Shown piece after piece: positions 53,113 through 61,958 of a DNA stretch of 64,000 nt. The notes beneath the pieces are model-generated. The model had not been told where the DNA came from, made no database searches, and was given only the letters and a program-made list of their open reading frames with translations. Every line of letters starts with the position of its first letter. The stretch's first letter is position 1. The stretch comes from Nocardioides nitrophenolicus. Its GTDB lineage: Bacteria; Actinomycetota; Actinomycetes; Propionibacteriales; Nocardioidaceae. The stretch spans positions 5,456,001 through 5,520,000 of the forward strand of contig NZ_JAFBBY010000001.1 of NCBI RefSeq assembly GCF_016907515.1, given 5' to 3'. The position numbers and the translations under genes are program-made.

Positions 53113-53130
53113 ACTGTAGAACGTGTTCTA
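53113..53130 (-). promoter_or_regulatory. KstR-type operator fused with the -10 box of the NTF2-like gene
   Basis: TAGAACACGTTCTA on the minus strand (plus 53117-53130: TAGAACGTGTTCTA) matches TNNAACNNGTTNNA. TACAGT (plus ACTGTA 53113-53118) overlaps its end and ends six bases before the ATG, exactly as at kstD. Confidence 0.8.
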
Positions 53131-53173
53131 GATCTGGTCGAGGGTGTCGGCGCCGGGTGGCAGCATCGGGTGG

Positions 53174-53524
53174 GTGGACGACGCGCGGACCCTGCTGCTG
53201 GCCGAGCGCGACGAGGCGGTACGCCGGCTGGCCGGCCTCACCGGCAGCTTCGCCGAGGTGGTCGCCGCCTCGCGCGACACCAACGCCGACGACGAGCACG
53301 ACCCCGAGGGCGCGACGATCGCGTTCGAGCGCTCCCAGCTGGCGACCCTGGTGGCCCAGGTGCGCCACCGGCTGGCCGAGATCGACGCGGCCCTCGCCCG
53401 GCTGGACTCCGGCGGCTACGGCCGGTGCGAGGCCTGCGGGCGGCCGATCGCCGCGGCCCGGCTCGAGGCGCGGCCCACCGCCCGCACCTGCGTCGGGTGT
53501 GCCCCGCCTACGCTGGCCCGGTGA
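53174..53524 (+). CDS. DksA/TraR-type zinc-finger protein
   Basis: A 116-residue protein with an N-terminal coiled coil (DDARTLLLAERDEAVRRLAGL..., QVRHRLAEIDAALARLDSGGYG) and a four-cysteine zinc finger CEAC...CVGC at the C-terminus, typical of DksA/TraR family transcription modulators that reach into the RNA polymerase secondary channel. Start GTG 53174 has a GGGTGG sequence upstream; GTG 53144 would add ten residues. Ends overlapping the arr start. Confidence 0.85.
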   Translation: MDDARTLLLAERDEAVRRLAGLTGSFAEVVAASRDTNADDEHDPEGATIAFERSQLATLVAQVRHRLAEIDAALARLDSGGYGRCEACGRPIAAARLEARPTARTCVGCAPPTLAR

Positions 53525-53931
53525 GCGACGTACTCGACGAGGGGCCGTTCTTCCATGGCACCAAGGCCGATCTGCGGGTCGGCGACCTGCTGACCGCGGG
53601 CTTCCGGTCCAACTACCGGCCCGAGGTCGTGATGAACCACGTCTACTTCACCGCCCTCCCCGACGGTGCCGGCCTGGCGGCCGAGCTCGCGCCGGGGGAC
53701 GCCGAGCCGCGGGTGTACGCCGTCGAGCCGACCGGGCCCTTCGAGAACGATCCCAATGTCACCGACAAGAAGTTCCCGGGCAACCCCACGCGCTCCTACC
53801 GCAGCCGGGACCCGCTCCGCGTCGTCGGCGAGGTCCACGACTGGACCCGGCTGACGCCGGAGGCGCTGGCGACCTGGCGGGAGCGATTGGCGGAGCTGCG
53901 GGAGAGCGAGCGCGGCGAGATCATCAACTGA
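53521..53931 (+). CDS. arr: NAD-dependent rifampin ADP-ribosyltransferase
   Basis: A 136-residue enzyme that inactivates rifamycins. Strong matches: FFHGTKADLRVGDLLTAGFRSNYRPEVVMNHVYFTAL, ENDPNVTDKKFPGNPTRSYRSRDPLR and VGEVHDWTRLTPEALATW. The family's key histidine and tyrosine positions appear intact. The GTG overlaps the previous stop (GTGA), so it is translated with the DksA-type gene. It may give intrinsic rifamycin resistance. Confidence 0.95.
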   Translation: MSDVLDEGPFFHGTKADLRVGDLLTAGFRSNYRPEVVMNHVYFTALPDGAGLAAELAPGDAEPRVYAVEPTGPFENDPNVTDKKFPGNPTRSYRSRDPLRVVGEVHDWTRLTPEALATWRERLAELRESERGEIIN

Positions 53932-53942
53932 CGCCTTGGCGG

Positions 53943-53958
53943 TCGAACACCTGTTCGA
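53943..53958 (+). promoter_or_regulatory. LexA (SOS) box upstream of dnaE2
   Basis: TCGAACACCTGTTCGA matches the LexA consensus perfectly. It is one base before TAGGCT (53960-53965), the probable -10 box, which is six bases before the dnaE2 ATG. Confidence 0.9.
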
Positions 53959-53971
53959 CTAGGCTGGCCGC

Positions 53972-56900
53972 ATGGGCTGGAACAACCCACCGGTCCCGTG
54001 GCACGAGCTCGAGCGGCGGCTGTCGGGGCGCGCGCCCGCGCTCGAGGCGCCGGTGTCGCGCCGCAAGCGCCCTCGGGTCGAGCCGGACCAGGTCGTCCGG
54101 CCGGCCGCGTCGACGCCGTACGCCGAGCTCCACTGTCACAGCCACTTCAGCTTCCTCGACGGCGCCAGCTCGCCGGTCGAGCTGGTCAAGGAGGCGGTCC
54201 GGCTGGGCCTCGACGGGCTCGCGCTGACCGACCACGACGGGTTCGCGGGGGCGCCGCTGTTCGCTGAGGCCGGGGCCGACTACGAGCTGCGGACGGTCTA
54301 CGGCGCCGAGCTGACCCTCGGCGTCCACCGCTCCCAGAACGGCATCCCGGACCCGGAGGGCAGCCACCTGCTGGTGCTGGCCCGTGGCGTGGAGGGCTAC
54401 CACCGGCTGTCGGGGGCGATCACCGAGGCGGGACTGCGGGCGCCGGAGAAGGGCAGCCCCGCCCACGACCTCGACGAGCTCGCCGAGCGGGGGCGCGGGC
54501 ACTGGGTGGTGCTGACCGGATGTCGCAAGGGCCCGGTCCGCCAGGCCCTCGCCGCGGCGGGCCCCGCGGCGGCGGCCGCGGTGCTCGACGAGCTGACCGA
54601 CCGGTTCGGACACGAGCACGTCGTGGTGGAGCTGACCGCCAGCGACCAGCCGGGCGGCGAGGAGGACAACGACCTGCTGGCCCGGCTCGCCGACGACCGC
54701 CGACTGCCGGTCCTGGCCACGGGCAACGTCCACTTCGCGGTCCCCGAGCGGCGGCGACTGGCCGCGGCGATGGCCGCGGTGCGGGCGCGGCGCAGCATCG
54801 CCGAGCTCGACGGCTGGCTGGACCTGTCCGGCGGTGCCCACCTGCGCAGCGGCGCCGAGATGCTGCGGCGGTTCGCGCACCGGCCGGACGCCGTCCACCG
54901 CTCCGTCGTCCTGTCCCGCGAGCTGGCCTTCGACCTGCGCAAGGCCTCGCCGCGGCTGCCGAAGCAGGGCATCCCCGAGGGCAGCACCCCGGCCGAGCAC
55001 CTCCGGTTCCTGCTGGAGCGGGGCTTCGCCGAGCGGTACGCCCACCTGCCCCACGCGAACGCGGCCCGCCAGCGGGTGGAGGCGGAGATGCGGGTGATCC
55101 TCGAGAAGGACTTCGCCGGCTACTTCATCATCGTCCACGACATCGTGGAGTTCGCCCGGAAGAAGAAGATCCTGTGCCAGGGGCGGGGATCGGCGGCGAG
55201 CAGCGCGGTCTGCTACGCCCTGGGGATCACCGCCATCGACTCGGTGCTCTACGACCTGCCCTTCGAGCGGTTCATTTCCCAGCACCGCGAGGAGGAGCCC
55301 GACATCGACGTCGACTTCGACTCCGACCGGCGCGAGGAGGTGATCCAGTGGGTCTACGACACCTACGGCCGCCGCAACGCCGCGCAGGTCTGCAACGTGA
55401 TCAGCTACCGGCCGCGGATGGCGGTGCGCGACGCCGCGAAGGCGCTCGGCTACTCGCCGGGTCAGCAGGACGCCTGGTCCAAGCAGGTCGACAGCTGGGG
55501 GAGCGAGGTCGAGCGGGACCTCGGCATCCCCGACCACGTCGTGTCCCTCGCCGAGGAGCTGATCGGCGCGCCCCGCCACCTCGGCATCCACTCCGGCGGC
55601 ATGGTCCTCACCGAGCGCCCGATCGGCGAAGTGTGCCCGATCGAGAAGGCGCGGATGGAGAAGCGGACCGTGCTGCAGTGGGACAAGGACGGCTGCGAGT
55701 CGATGGGACTGGTGAAGTTCGACCTGCTCGGTCTCGGGATGCTCGGCGCCCTCGACCACATGATCCGCCTGGTCGCCGAGCACCTCGGCCAGGAGTGGAC
55801 GCTCGCGACACTGCCCAAGGAGGAGCCGGCGGTCTACGAGATGCTCGGGCGGGCCGACTCGATCGGCGTCTTCCAGGTCGAGTCCCGGGCCCAGATCGGC
55901 ACCCTGCCGCGGCTCAAGCCGAACCGCTTCTACGAGCTCGCCATCGAGATCGCGCTGATCCGCCCCGGCCCGATCCAGGGCGGCGCGGTCCACCCCTACA
56001 TCCGCCGCAAGACCGGCCGCGACGAGGTGAGCTATCCCCATCCGCTGCTGGAGCCGATCCTCGAGCGCACGCTCGGCGTACCCCTGTTCCAGGAGCAGCT
56101 CATGCAGATGGCGGTCGCGCTCGGCGACTGCACGCCCGACGACGCCGACCTGCTGCGCCGGGCGATGGGCTCCAAGCGCGGCATCGAGCGGATCGAGAAG
56201 GTCAAGGACAAGCTGTACGCCGGCATGGCCCGCAAGGGCATCACCGGTGACGCGGCCGACGCGATCTACGTCCAGGTGCTGTCCTTCGCCGGCTTCGGCT
56301 TCGCCGAGTCCCATGCCCTCAGCTTCGCGCTGCTCGTCTACGCCTCGTCCTGGTTCAAGCTCCACTATCCGGCGGCCTTCCTGGCCGGGCTGCTGCGCAA
56401 CCAGCCGATGGGCTTCTATTCCCCCCAGTCCCTGGTCGCCGACGCCCGCCGCCACGGCGTCGTCGTCCTGCCTCCGGACCTGGCGCGCTCCGGCGTCCAG
56501 GCCGGGCTGGAGCCGTGCGAGCCGACCGGCGACGACCCGCTGCGCCACGACGGCGCGCTGGCGGTGCGCCTGGGACTGGACGCGGTCAAGGGGATCGGCG
56601 CCGAGGTCGCGACCCGGATCGTGGCGGCTCGCGGCGAGGCACCGTACGCCGACATCCGCGACCTGTCCCGCCGCGCCGGGCTGATCCCCGCCCAGCTCGA
56701 GGCGCTCGCCACCGCCGGCGCGCTCGACGGCTTCGGGCTCGACCGGCGCCAGGCGCTGTGGATGGCCGGGTACGCCGAGGACGGCGCCCAGCTGCCCGGC
56801 AGCACCCCCGCGCCGGCCCCGCCGACCCTGCCGGAGATGACGCCGCTGGAGGTGACCCTCGCCGACCTGTGGGCAACGCGGATCTCGACCGACGTCCACC

Positions 56901-57277
56901 CCATCCAGCACTTCCGCGAGACCCTGAGCGCCGCCGGCATCAAGGCGGTGGGGGACCTGCCGACCACCGAGGCGGGCCGCCGGGTCCACGTCGCGGGCCT
57001 GGTCACGCACCGCCAACGCCCGGGCACGGCCGGGGGGATCACCTTCCTCAACCTCGAGGACGAGACCGGCATGCTCAACGTGGTCTGCTCGCCGGGCGTG
57101 ATGCGCGCCCACCGGCAGGCCGCGCGCAACCGGGTCGCCGTGGTGATCCGCGGTCTGGTCGAGCGTCAGGACGGTGTCACCAACCTGGTCGCCGACCGGG
57201 TCGAGCCGCTCGACGTCGTCCTGCCCGGCACGGGCGACGCGCTGCAGGCGCGGCAGTCGTCGCGGGACTTCCGGTGA
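53972..57277 (+). CDS. dnaE2: Error-prone DNA polymerase III alpha subunit DnaE2
   Basis: A 1101-residue C-family polymerase used for SOS mutagenesis with ImuA'/ImuB. It has an N-terminal PHP domain (YAELHCHSHFSFLDGASSP; LALTDHDGFAGAP), the catalytic carboxylates PDIDVDFD at 443-450 and GRADSIGVFQVESRAQ, and a C-terminal OB-fold region (HVAGLVTHRQRPGTAGG). The length matches DnaE2 rather than replicative DnaE1. Leaderless promoter and LexA box upstream. Confidence 0.96.
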   Translation: MGWNNPPVPWHELERRLSGRAPALEAPVSRRKRPRVEPDQVVRPAASTPYAELHCHSHFSFLDGASSPVELVKEAVRLGLDGLALTDHDGFAGAPLFAEAGADYELRTVYGAELTLGVHRSQNGIPDPEGSHLLVLARGVEGYHRLSGAITEAGLRAPEKGSPAHDLDELAERGRGHWVVLTGCRKGPVRQALAAAGPAAAAAVLDELTDRFGHEHVVVELTASDQPGGEEDNDLLARLADDRRLPVLATGNVHFAVPERRRLAAAMAAVRARRSIAELDGWLDLSGGAHLRSGAEMLRRFAHRPDAVHRSVVLSRELAFDLRKASPRLPKQGIPEGSTPAEHLRFLLERGFAERYAHLPHANAARQRVEAEMRVILEKDFAGYFIIVHDIVEFARKKKILCQGRGSAASSAVCYALGITAIDSVLYDLPFERFISQHREEEPDIDVDFDSDRREEVIQWVYDTYGRRNAAQVCNVISYRPRMAVRDAAKALGYSPGQQDAWSKQVDSWGSEVERDLGIPDHVVSLAEELIGAPRHLGIHSGGMVLTERPIGEVCPIEKARMEKRTVLQWDKDGCESMGLVKFDLLGLGMLGALDHMIRLVAEHLGQEWTLATLPKEEPAVYEMLGRADSIGVFQVESRAQIGTLPRLKPNRFYELAIEIALIRPGPIQGGAVHPYIRRKTGRDEVSYPHPLLEPILERTLGVPLFQEQLMQMAVALGDCTPDDADLLRRAMGSKRGIERIEKVKDKLYAGMARKGITGDAADAIYVQVLSFAGFGFAESHALSFALLVYASSWFKLHYPAAFLAGLLRNQPMGFYSPQSLVADARRHGVVVLPPDLARSGVQAGLEPCEPTGDDPLRHDGALAVRLGLDAVKGIGAEVATRIVAARGEAPYADIRDLSRRAGLIPAQLEALATAGALDGFGLDRRQALWMAGYAEDGAQLPGSTPAPAPPTLPEMTPLEVTLADLWATRISTDVHPIQHFRETLSAAGIKAVGDLPTTEAGRRVHVAGLVTHRQRPGTAGGITFLNLEDETGMLNVVCSPGVMRAHRQAARNRVAVVIRGLVERQDGVTNLVADRVEPLDVVLPGTGDALQARQSSRDFR

Positions 57278-57286
57278 GAAGCGGAA

Positions 57287-57316
57287 CCGGCCCCGACCTG
57301 GTGTGGTCGGAGCCGG
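57287..57316 (+). terminator. Hairpin after dnaE2
   Basis: CCGGCCCCGAC (57287-57297) pairs with GTCGGAGCCGG (57306-57316) at 10 of 11 positions with an 8-nt loop. It lies between the dnaE2 stop and the convergent tRNA gene. Confidence 0.5.
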
Positions 57317-57325
57317 CTCGTTCGG

Positions 57326-57399
57326 TCGGGCTGACAGGATTTGAACCTGCGACCCCCTGACCCCCAGTCAGGTGCGCTACCAAGCTGCGCTACAGCCCG
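57326..57399 (-). tRNA. tRNA-Pro(GGG)
   Basis: On the minus strand the 74-nt gene folds as a cloverleaf. Acceptor arms CGGGCTG and CAGCCCG with discriminator A; anticodon stem CCTGA/TCAGG and loop CTGGGGG giving the anticodon GGG, which reads CCC proline codons; a standard T arm with GGTTCAAATCC. CCA is not encoded. No integrase or duplicated 3' end was seen next to it. Confidence 0.95.
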
Positions 57400-57637
57400 A
57401 AGCCCCGCCGCAGACGGCCGGTGGGGCGAACGGAACACTACCGCAGCCCCTCGGGCACCCCCGAATCGCCCCTGTCGTGGCGCGGCCTGCATGACGCGCG
57501 TCGCGTCGCGTCGTAGGGTGGGGGCTTCTCGGAAACCCCCCAACCCCCCGATTCGTTCGAAGGCTGCCGAGACTCATGCTCCCCTCTGCGGTCCTGCTCC
57601 GGTCCCTGCCGACCGAGAACAGGCTCTGGTGATCCCG

Positions 57638-58270
57638 ATGGTCCGATTCACCGACATCGTCGACTGGTACGAAGGCCGGCTCGACCCGACCGCCGCCGCC
57701 CAGGTGCAGCGCGCCCTGGACGCGGGCGACGAGCGGACCTGGAAGGCGGTGCGCTGGCTGCAGCGGTTCAACGCGGCGGCGGCCTCGCTGCAGCTCTCCT
57801 CGCCCCCGCCGATCGTGCGCCAGAACCTGCGCCAGGCGTTCCAGGACTGGGCGGCCCGCCCGGTCGACCGCACGTCGCCGCGCAGCGTGGTGGCCCGGCT
57901 GATCTTCGACAGCCGCCGGGCCGGGGCCCGCACCGGCACCCGGTCCGGTGACGAGAAGGCCTCCGCGGGCGCCGCGGAGACCTTCCACCTCGCCTTCGGC
58001 AGCGACGAGGTCGACGTGATGGTCGACGTGACGCCACTCGCCGGTGACCGGGTCCGGCTGGAGGGGCAGGTGCTGCCGGCGGACGCCGCCACCTCGACGG
58101 TCTTCGAGGCGTCGGTGGTCGCGGGCGGGGAGACCTTCCGGACGGTGGAGGGAGACCGGCTGGGCCGGTTCAGCTTCGCCTCGCTGCCCGACGACCTGCG
58201 TGAGCTGGTCGCCGAGAACCACGACCTGCGGGTCAGCGTCGCCCTCGGCTCGGGGACAGGCCCTAGCTAG
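57638..58270 (+). CDS. Zinc-less anti-sigma-like protein, solitary paralogue
   Basis: A 210-residue protein. Its N-terminus FTDIVDWYEGRLDPTAAAQVQRAL resembles the N-terminal helical domain of anti-sigma factors but lacks the usual Cys/His. The rest is a strand-rich domain ending in DDLRELVAENHDLRVSV. It is homologous to the second gene of the sigma operon at 62591-63181 (FTEIVDWIEGRL...), yet no sigma gene stands beside this copy. ATG 57638 chosen; GTG 57629 is also possible. Confidence 0.72.
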   Translation: MVRFTDIVDWYEGRLDPTAAAQVQRALDAGDERTWKAVRWLQRFNAAAASLQLSSPPPIVRQNLRQAFQDWAARPVDRTSPRSVVARLIFDSRRAGARTGTRSGDEKASAGAAETFHLAFGSDEVDVMVDVTPLAGDRVRLEGQVLPADAATSTVFEASVVAGGETFRTVEGDRLGRFSFASLPDDLRELVAENHDLRVSVALGSGTGPS

Positions 58271-58618
58271 GCGTACCCGGCGGTCAGTGGTGGCGGCTGG
58301 CAGGTGGGGATTCATCACGGGATGTAGGCGAACCCGTGGTTCTGTAGCGGAGTTCCACTACAGGAGTGGTCATTCGCCTACATCCCGTGGTGAATCCCCA
58401 CCCAGCACGACCGCCCAACCGCCCAACGCTGGTCAGCACCGCGCGGGGGTCGCGCGGACCCGATGGCGGTGGCGATTTTTCTCGGCGCGGCGCGGATCTT
58501 TTGTCGCCGGCCGGCGCACTGGTGTCTCGACAGGCTGGGTGCACCCCGGCGCGGGCGGTGCGAGGACGAGGTGACTGGTGGGCGCTGAGCAGATCCGGCC
58601 GGGTCGAGGTGAGCGCCG
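58271..58618. repeat. 348-bp intergenic spacer holding a 100-bp hairpin
   Basis: The segment 58303-58402 is an inverted repeat with 30-bp arms (58303-58332 and 58373-58402) matching at 29 positions around a 40-nt loop that contains a 6-bp repeat (CTGTAG...CTACAG). No ORF of note. It could be a MITE-type element, a cruciform or an RNA hairpin. The rest of the spacer shows nothing I can name, apart from the GAGGTGAG ribosome-binding site before the next gene. Confidence 0.85.
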
Positions 58619-60265
58619 GTGAGCGCCATGGGCGCGGGCCACCTCCTCTCGCCCGACATCCTGGGCCGGCCCGGCGCCGAGGCGACCCGAGCCCTGCGCG
58701 ACGCCCTGCGGGCCGCGGTGCTGCCGCTCGCGCTGCCCGGGAGCGAGCCGGTGCGCGAGCGCCGGGAGATCCTGCTCGACCAGCTCGACGACTACCTGCT
58801 GCCCCGGCTGTCCGAGCCGGACCGGCCGCTGCTGATCGTGGTGGGCGGCCCGACCGGCGTCGGGAAGTCCACCATCGTCAACACCCTGGTGGGTGAGCGG
58901 GTCAGCCAGTCCGGGCTGATCCGGCCGACGACTCGTTCGCCCGTCCTGATCCACCATCCCGACGACGCCCCGTGGTTCGCGCGCGACGGGATCCTCGCGG
59001 CCTTCGACCGGGTCGACCACACCACCGACGACCCCCGCGTGCTCCAGCTGGTGCCCACCACCGCCGTCCCGCGGGGCACCGCCCTGCTCGACGCGCCCGA
59101 CTTCGACTCGATCGACGACGCCAACCGGCGCCTGGCCACCCGGCTGCTCGCGGCGGCCGACATGTGGCTCTTCGTCACCTCCGCGAACAGGTACGCCGAC
59201 CAGGTGCCCTGGCACCAGCTCGACATCGCCCGCCAGCGGGACACCCCGCTCATGGTGGTCCTCAACCGGATCCAGCCCGAGGACCTCGACGTGGTCTCGA
59301 CCGACCTGGTCCGCCAGCTCAACCGCCGCGGGATCGGGCGCGGCAAGGTCGTGATCGTAGAGCACGGCCGGGTGGCCGACGGCCTGCTCGACACCGACCA
59401 GGTCGACGCCATCCGGGGCGCGATCCAGGACCTCTCGGCGGCGCCGGTGATCCGCCGCGACATCGCCGCCCAGTGCGTGGCCGGCGCGCTGCGCGAGGCC
59501 GGCAAGGTCGCCGACCAGGTCGCGGCCGCCGCCGACGAGCAGGTCGGGGCGGTCGGCGAGCTGCTGCGCGTCGCCGACCGGACCTACGACGCCGCGCAGG
59601 CCGCCCTGGTCCGCGCCGCGACCGACGGCTCGGTGCTGCGCGGCGGCCTGCTGGCGCGCTGGCAGGAGCTGGTCGGCACCGACGAGCCGCTCGCGCCCGC
59701 CGACCTGCTGCAGCGGGTACGCGACCGCGGCGCCACCGTGGCGCCCGAGCAGCTGGACGCGATCGAGCTCGCACTCGACCTGGCCCTGGAGGCGCTCGTC
59801 CTCGAGCACGCCGAGCAGGCGGCCGAGGCCACCGGCCGTGAGCTGCGGGCGACGCCGTACGGCGCTGCACTGCTGGACTGGTCCGCCGACGACCTCACCC
59901 GGCCCGGCCGCACCCTCGCCGCCCGGAGCCGGTCGGCCGTCGCGACCTGGCGCCGGGCCCTCGGGAGCGCGGCGAGCGGAGCCGACGAGACCGGCCGGGT
60001 CGCCCGGCTGCTGTCGGTCGCGCTGGCGGTCGGCGCCCTGACCGGCCCGGGAGCGGTCCCCGCGGCCCGCACCAGCCTGGAGGCGCTGCTCGGCGACCTG
60101 ATGGCGCTCGAACGGGACCGCTACCTGCGCCCCGTCATGACCTGGGGCCTGACGCCCGACGCGCCCCGGCTGGTCCGTGGCGCACGCAGGACCGTCGACG
60201 AGGTCCTGGGACGACCCAGCTCGATGCCGGCCATGGCGCCGCGGGAGAGGAAGGTGCCGGCATGA
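58619..60265 (+). CDS. Dynamin-like GTPase, first of pair
   Basis: A 548-residue large GTPase. G1 GGPTGVGKST at about residues 76-85, G2-like PTTRSPVLIHH, G3 LLDAPDFDS and G4-like LNRIQPED. A long alpha-helical region follows with no clear membrane helix, so it may bind membranes peripherally. The GTG start at 58619 has GAGGTGAG ahead; ATG 58628 is too far from it. It overlaps the second GTPase gene and, like Streptomyces DynA/DynB, probably acts as a heteromeric membrane-remodelling pair. Confidence 0.82.
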   Translation: MSAMGAGHLLSPDILGRPGAEATRALRDALRAAVLPLALPGSEPVRERREILLDQLDDYLLPRLSEPDRPLLIVVGGPTGVGKSTIVNTLVGERVSQSGLIRPTTRSPVLIHHPDDAPWFARDGILAAFDRVDHTTDDPRVLQLVPTTAVPRGTALLDAPDFDSIDDANRRLATRLLAAADMWLFVTSANRYADQVPWHQLDIARQRDTPLMVVLNRIQPEDLDVVSTDLVRQLNRRGIGRGKVVIVEHGRVADGLLDTDQVDAIRGAIQDLSAAPVIRRDIAAQCVAGALREAGKVADQVAAAADEQVGAVGELLRVADRTYDAAQAALVRAATDGSVLRGGLLARWQELVGTDEPLAPADLLQRVRDRGATVAPEQLDAIELALDLALEALVLEHAEQAAEATGRELRATPYGAALLDWSADDLTRPGRTLAARSRSAVATWRRALGSAASGADETGRVARLLSVALAVGALTGPGAVPAARTSLEALLGDLMALERDRYLRPVMTWGLTPDAPRLVRGARRTVDEVLGRPSSMPAMAPRERKVPA

Positions 60266-61776
60266 GCGGAGGTCTGGGAGCGGTGTTCCGCGACGCCCCG
60301 GCGTCCTTGGTGGGCCGCCAGTCGGCGCTCGAGCGCCGCCTGGACGGGCTGCGAAGCGCGGTGAAGGAGGCGCGCGGCCGCCTCGACGACGGCCTGCTCG
60401 ACGAGATCGAGGCGACCGCGGCGCGTGCCGACGGCCGGCTCGGCCTGTCCGCCCGGCACACGGTGGTCGCCATCGCCGGCGCGACCGGATCCGGCAAGTC
60501 GACCACCTTCAACGCACTGGCCGGCGTGCCGCTCTCCGAGTCGAGCGCGCAGCGCCCGACGACCGCGGTCGCGAAGGCCCTGGTCTGGGGCGAGCCGGAC
60601 GCCGAGGTGAGCGACCTGCTGGCCTGGCTCGGCGTGCCGCCCGCCCACCAGTTCTTCCGCTCGACGCTGCCCGACGCGCCGCCGCGCGGGATCCTGCCCG
60701 AGGGCCTGATCCTGCTCGACCTGCCCGACCACGACTCGGTCGAGACCGCTCACCACCGGGAGGCGGAGCGGGTGATCCAGCTCGCCGACGCGATGATCTG
60801 GGTGGTCGACCCACAGAAGTACGCCGACGCCGCGATCCACCAGCGCTTCCTGCGTCCCCTGGCCGGCCACCGCGCCGTCACCATGGTGGTGATGAACCAG
60901 GTCGACACCGTCGCCGAGGAGGACCGGCCCGGCCTGCTGCGCGACCTGCGCAAGGTGCTGGTGGCCGACGGCATGCGCGATCCCCGGGTGCTCGGCATCA
61001 GCGCCCGCGGCGGCCTCGGCGTCGACGAGCTGCGCACCGCCGTACGCCGCCGGGTCGAGGACAACCAGCACGCCGAGGAGCGGATGGCCGCCGACGTCGA
61101 CGCGGCCGCCGCCACCCTGGCCCGGGCCGCCGGAGACGCGCCGCGCACCGTGCCCGACGTGTGGGTCGACGACCTGGTCCGCCGGGTGGCCGAGGCCGGC
61201 GGCGTCCCGGGCGCCGCGGTCCGCGTCGAGCGCGCGGAGCGCCGCGAGCGCGCCGGCGTCCGGGTCGGTCCGGTCGACGGCGCCGCAGTCAGCGCCGCGG
61301 TGCGTGCCTTCGCCGACCAGGCGGCCCGTGATCTCACCGACGTCTGGGGGGCGCCGGTGCGCGCGGCCGCGACGGGGCGGCTGCCGCTGCTCACCGAGCG
61401 GCTGGACGCCGAGCTCGGGGCGGTGCGCCCCTCGCTCGGCGCCGACGCCGGTCGCGGCACCCTCGCCGGCTCCGCGGGGGTCGCGCTGCTCGCCCTGGTC
61501 GGCGCCGGCGTCCTGGCCGGTCTCGGCCGGCCGGTCCTCGGCGCCGTGCTCGGCGCGCTGGCGGTGCTGGTCGGCGCCGGTGGCTGGCTCGCCGCACGCT
61601 CGGCGCGCCGCCGTGGGGCGCTCGACGACGGCCGCGCGCTGGCGGCCGACAGCGAGCAGGTGATCGGCCGGGTGGTGCGCGCCCAGGTGGTCGACCCGGT
61701 GCAGGCCGAGCTCGCGTCGTACCACCGCTTCCGGGCGGGCCTGGACGCCGCGACTGTGAGCCGCGCAACACGCTGA
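60262..61776 (+). CDS. Dynamin-like GTPase, second of pair with membrane segments
   Basis: A 504-residue GTPase. G1 GATGSGKSTTF at about 73-83, G2 PTTAVAKALVW, G3 LLDLPDHDS and G4 MNQVDT. Two adjoining hydrophobic helices lie at about residues 398-445 (GVALLALVGAGVLAGLG, AVLGALAVLVGAGGWLAA), which would anchor it in the membrane. The ATG overlaps the stop of the first GTPase gene. Shape resembles the DynB type. Confidence 0.84.
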   Translation: MSGGLGAVFRDAPASLVGRQSALERRLDGLRSAVKEARGRLDDGLLDEIEATAARADGRLGLSARHTVVAIAGATGSGKSTTFNALAGVPLSESSAQRPTTAVAKALVWGEPDAEVSDLLAWLGVPPAHQFFRSTLPDAPPRGILPEGLILLDLPDHDSVETAHHREAERVIQLADAMIWVVDPQKYADAAIHQRFLRPLAGHRAVTMVVMNQVDTVAEEDRPGLLRDLRKVLVADGMRDPRVLGISARGGLGVDELRTAVRRRVEDNQHAEERMAADVDAAAATLARAAGDAPRTVPDVWVDDLVRRVAEAGGVPGAAVRVERAERRERAGVRVGPVDGAAVSAAVRAFADQAARDLTDVWGAPVRAAATGRLPLLTERLDAELGAVRPSLGADAGRGTLAGSAGVALLALVGAGVLAGLGRPVLGAVLGALAVLVGAGGWLAARSARRRGALDDGRALAADSEQVIGRVVRAQVVDPVQAELASYHRFRAGLDAATVSRATR

Positions 61777-61958
61777 GCGAGGTTTGGCGAGACGTCATAT
61801 CAGGTCTGAGAACGCTGCGACCCAATGTCGTGACGGGGTCTCCACGTGCCCGTTGGATGAGCGTCGGAGTGGGGGCTCGGGGCCCGCATCCGGGCACCAC
61901 CCGTATTGGGCGTCGCGCGCGTGACCCGCGCCTCCCGCCTCGAACCAAGCGAAGGACC

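Noticed and set aside
53924..57112. Long minus-strand reading frame of over 1000 codons opposite dnaE2
   Set aside because: High-GC DNA keeps this frame open as a shadow. The composition is Arg/Gly/Asp-rich without domains, while dnaE2 on the plus strand has all its motifs.
57326..57399. tRNA-Pro as attachment site for an integrated element
   Set aside because: No integrase, no duplicated tRNA 3' end and no foreign block found beside it.
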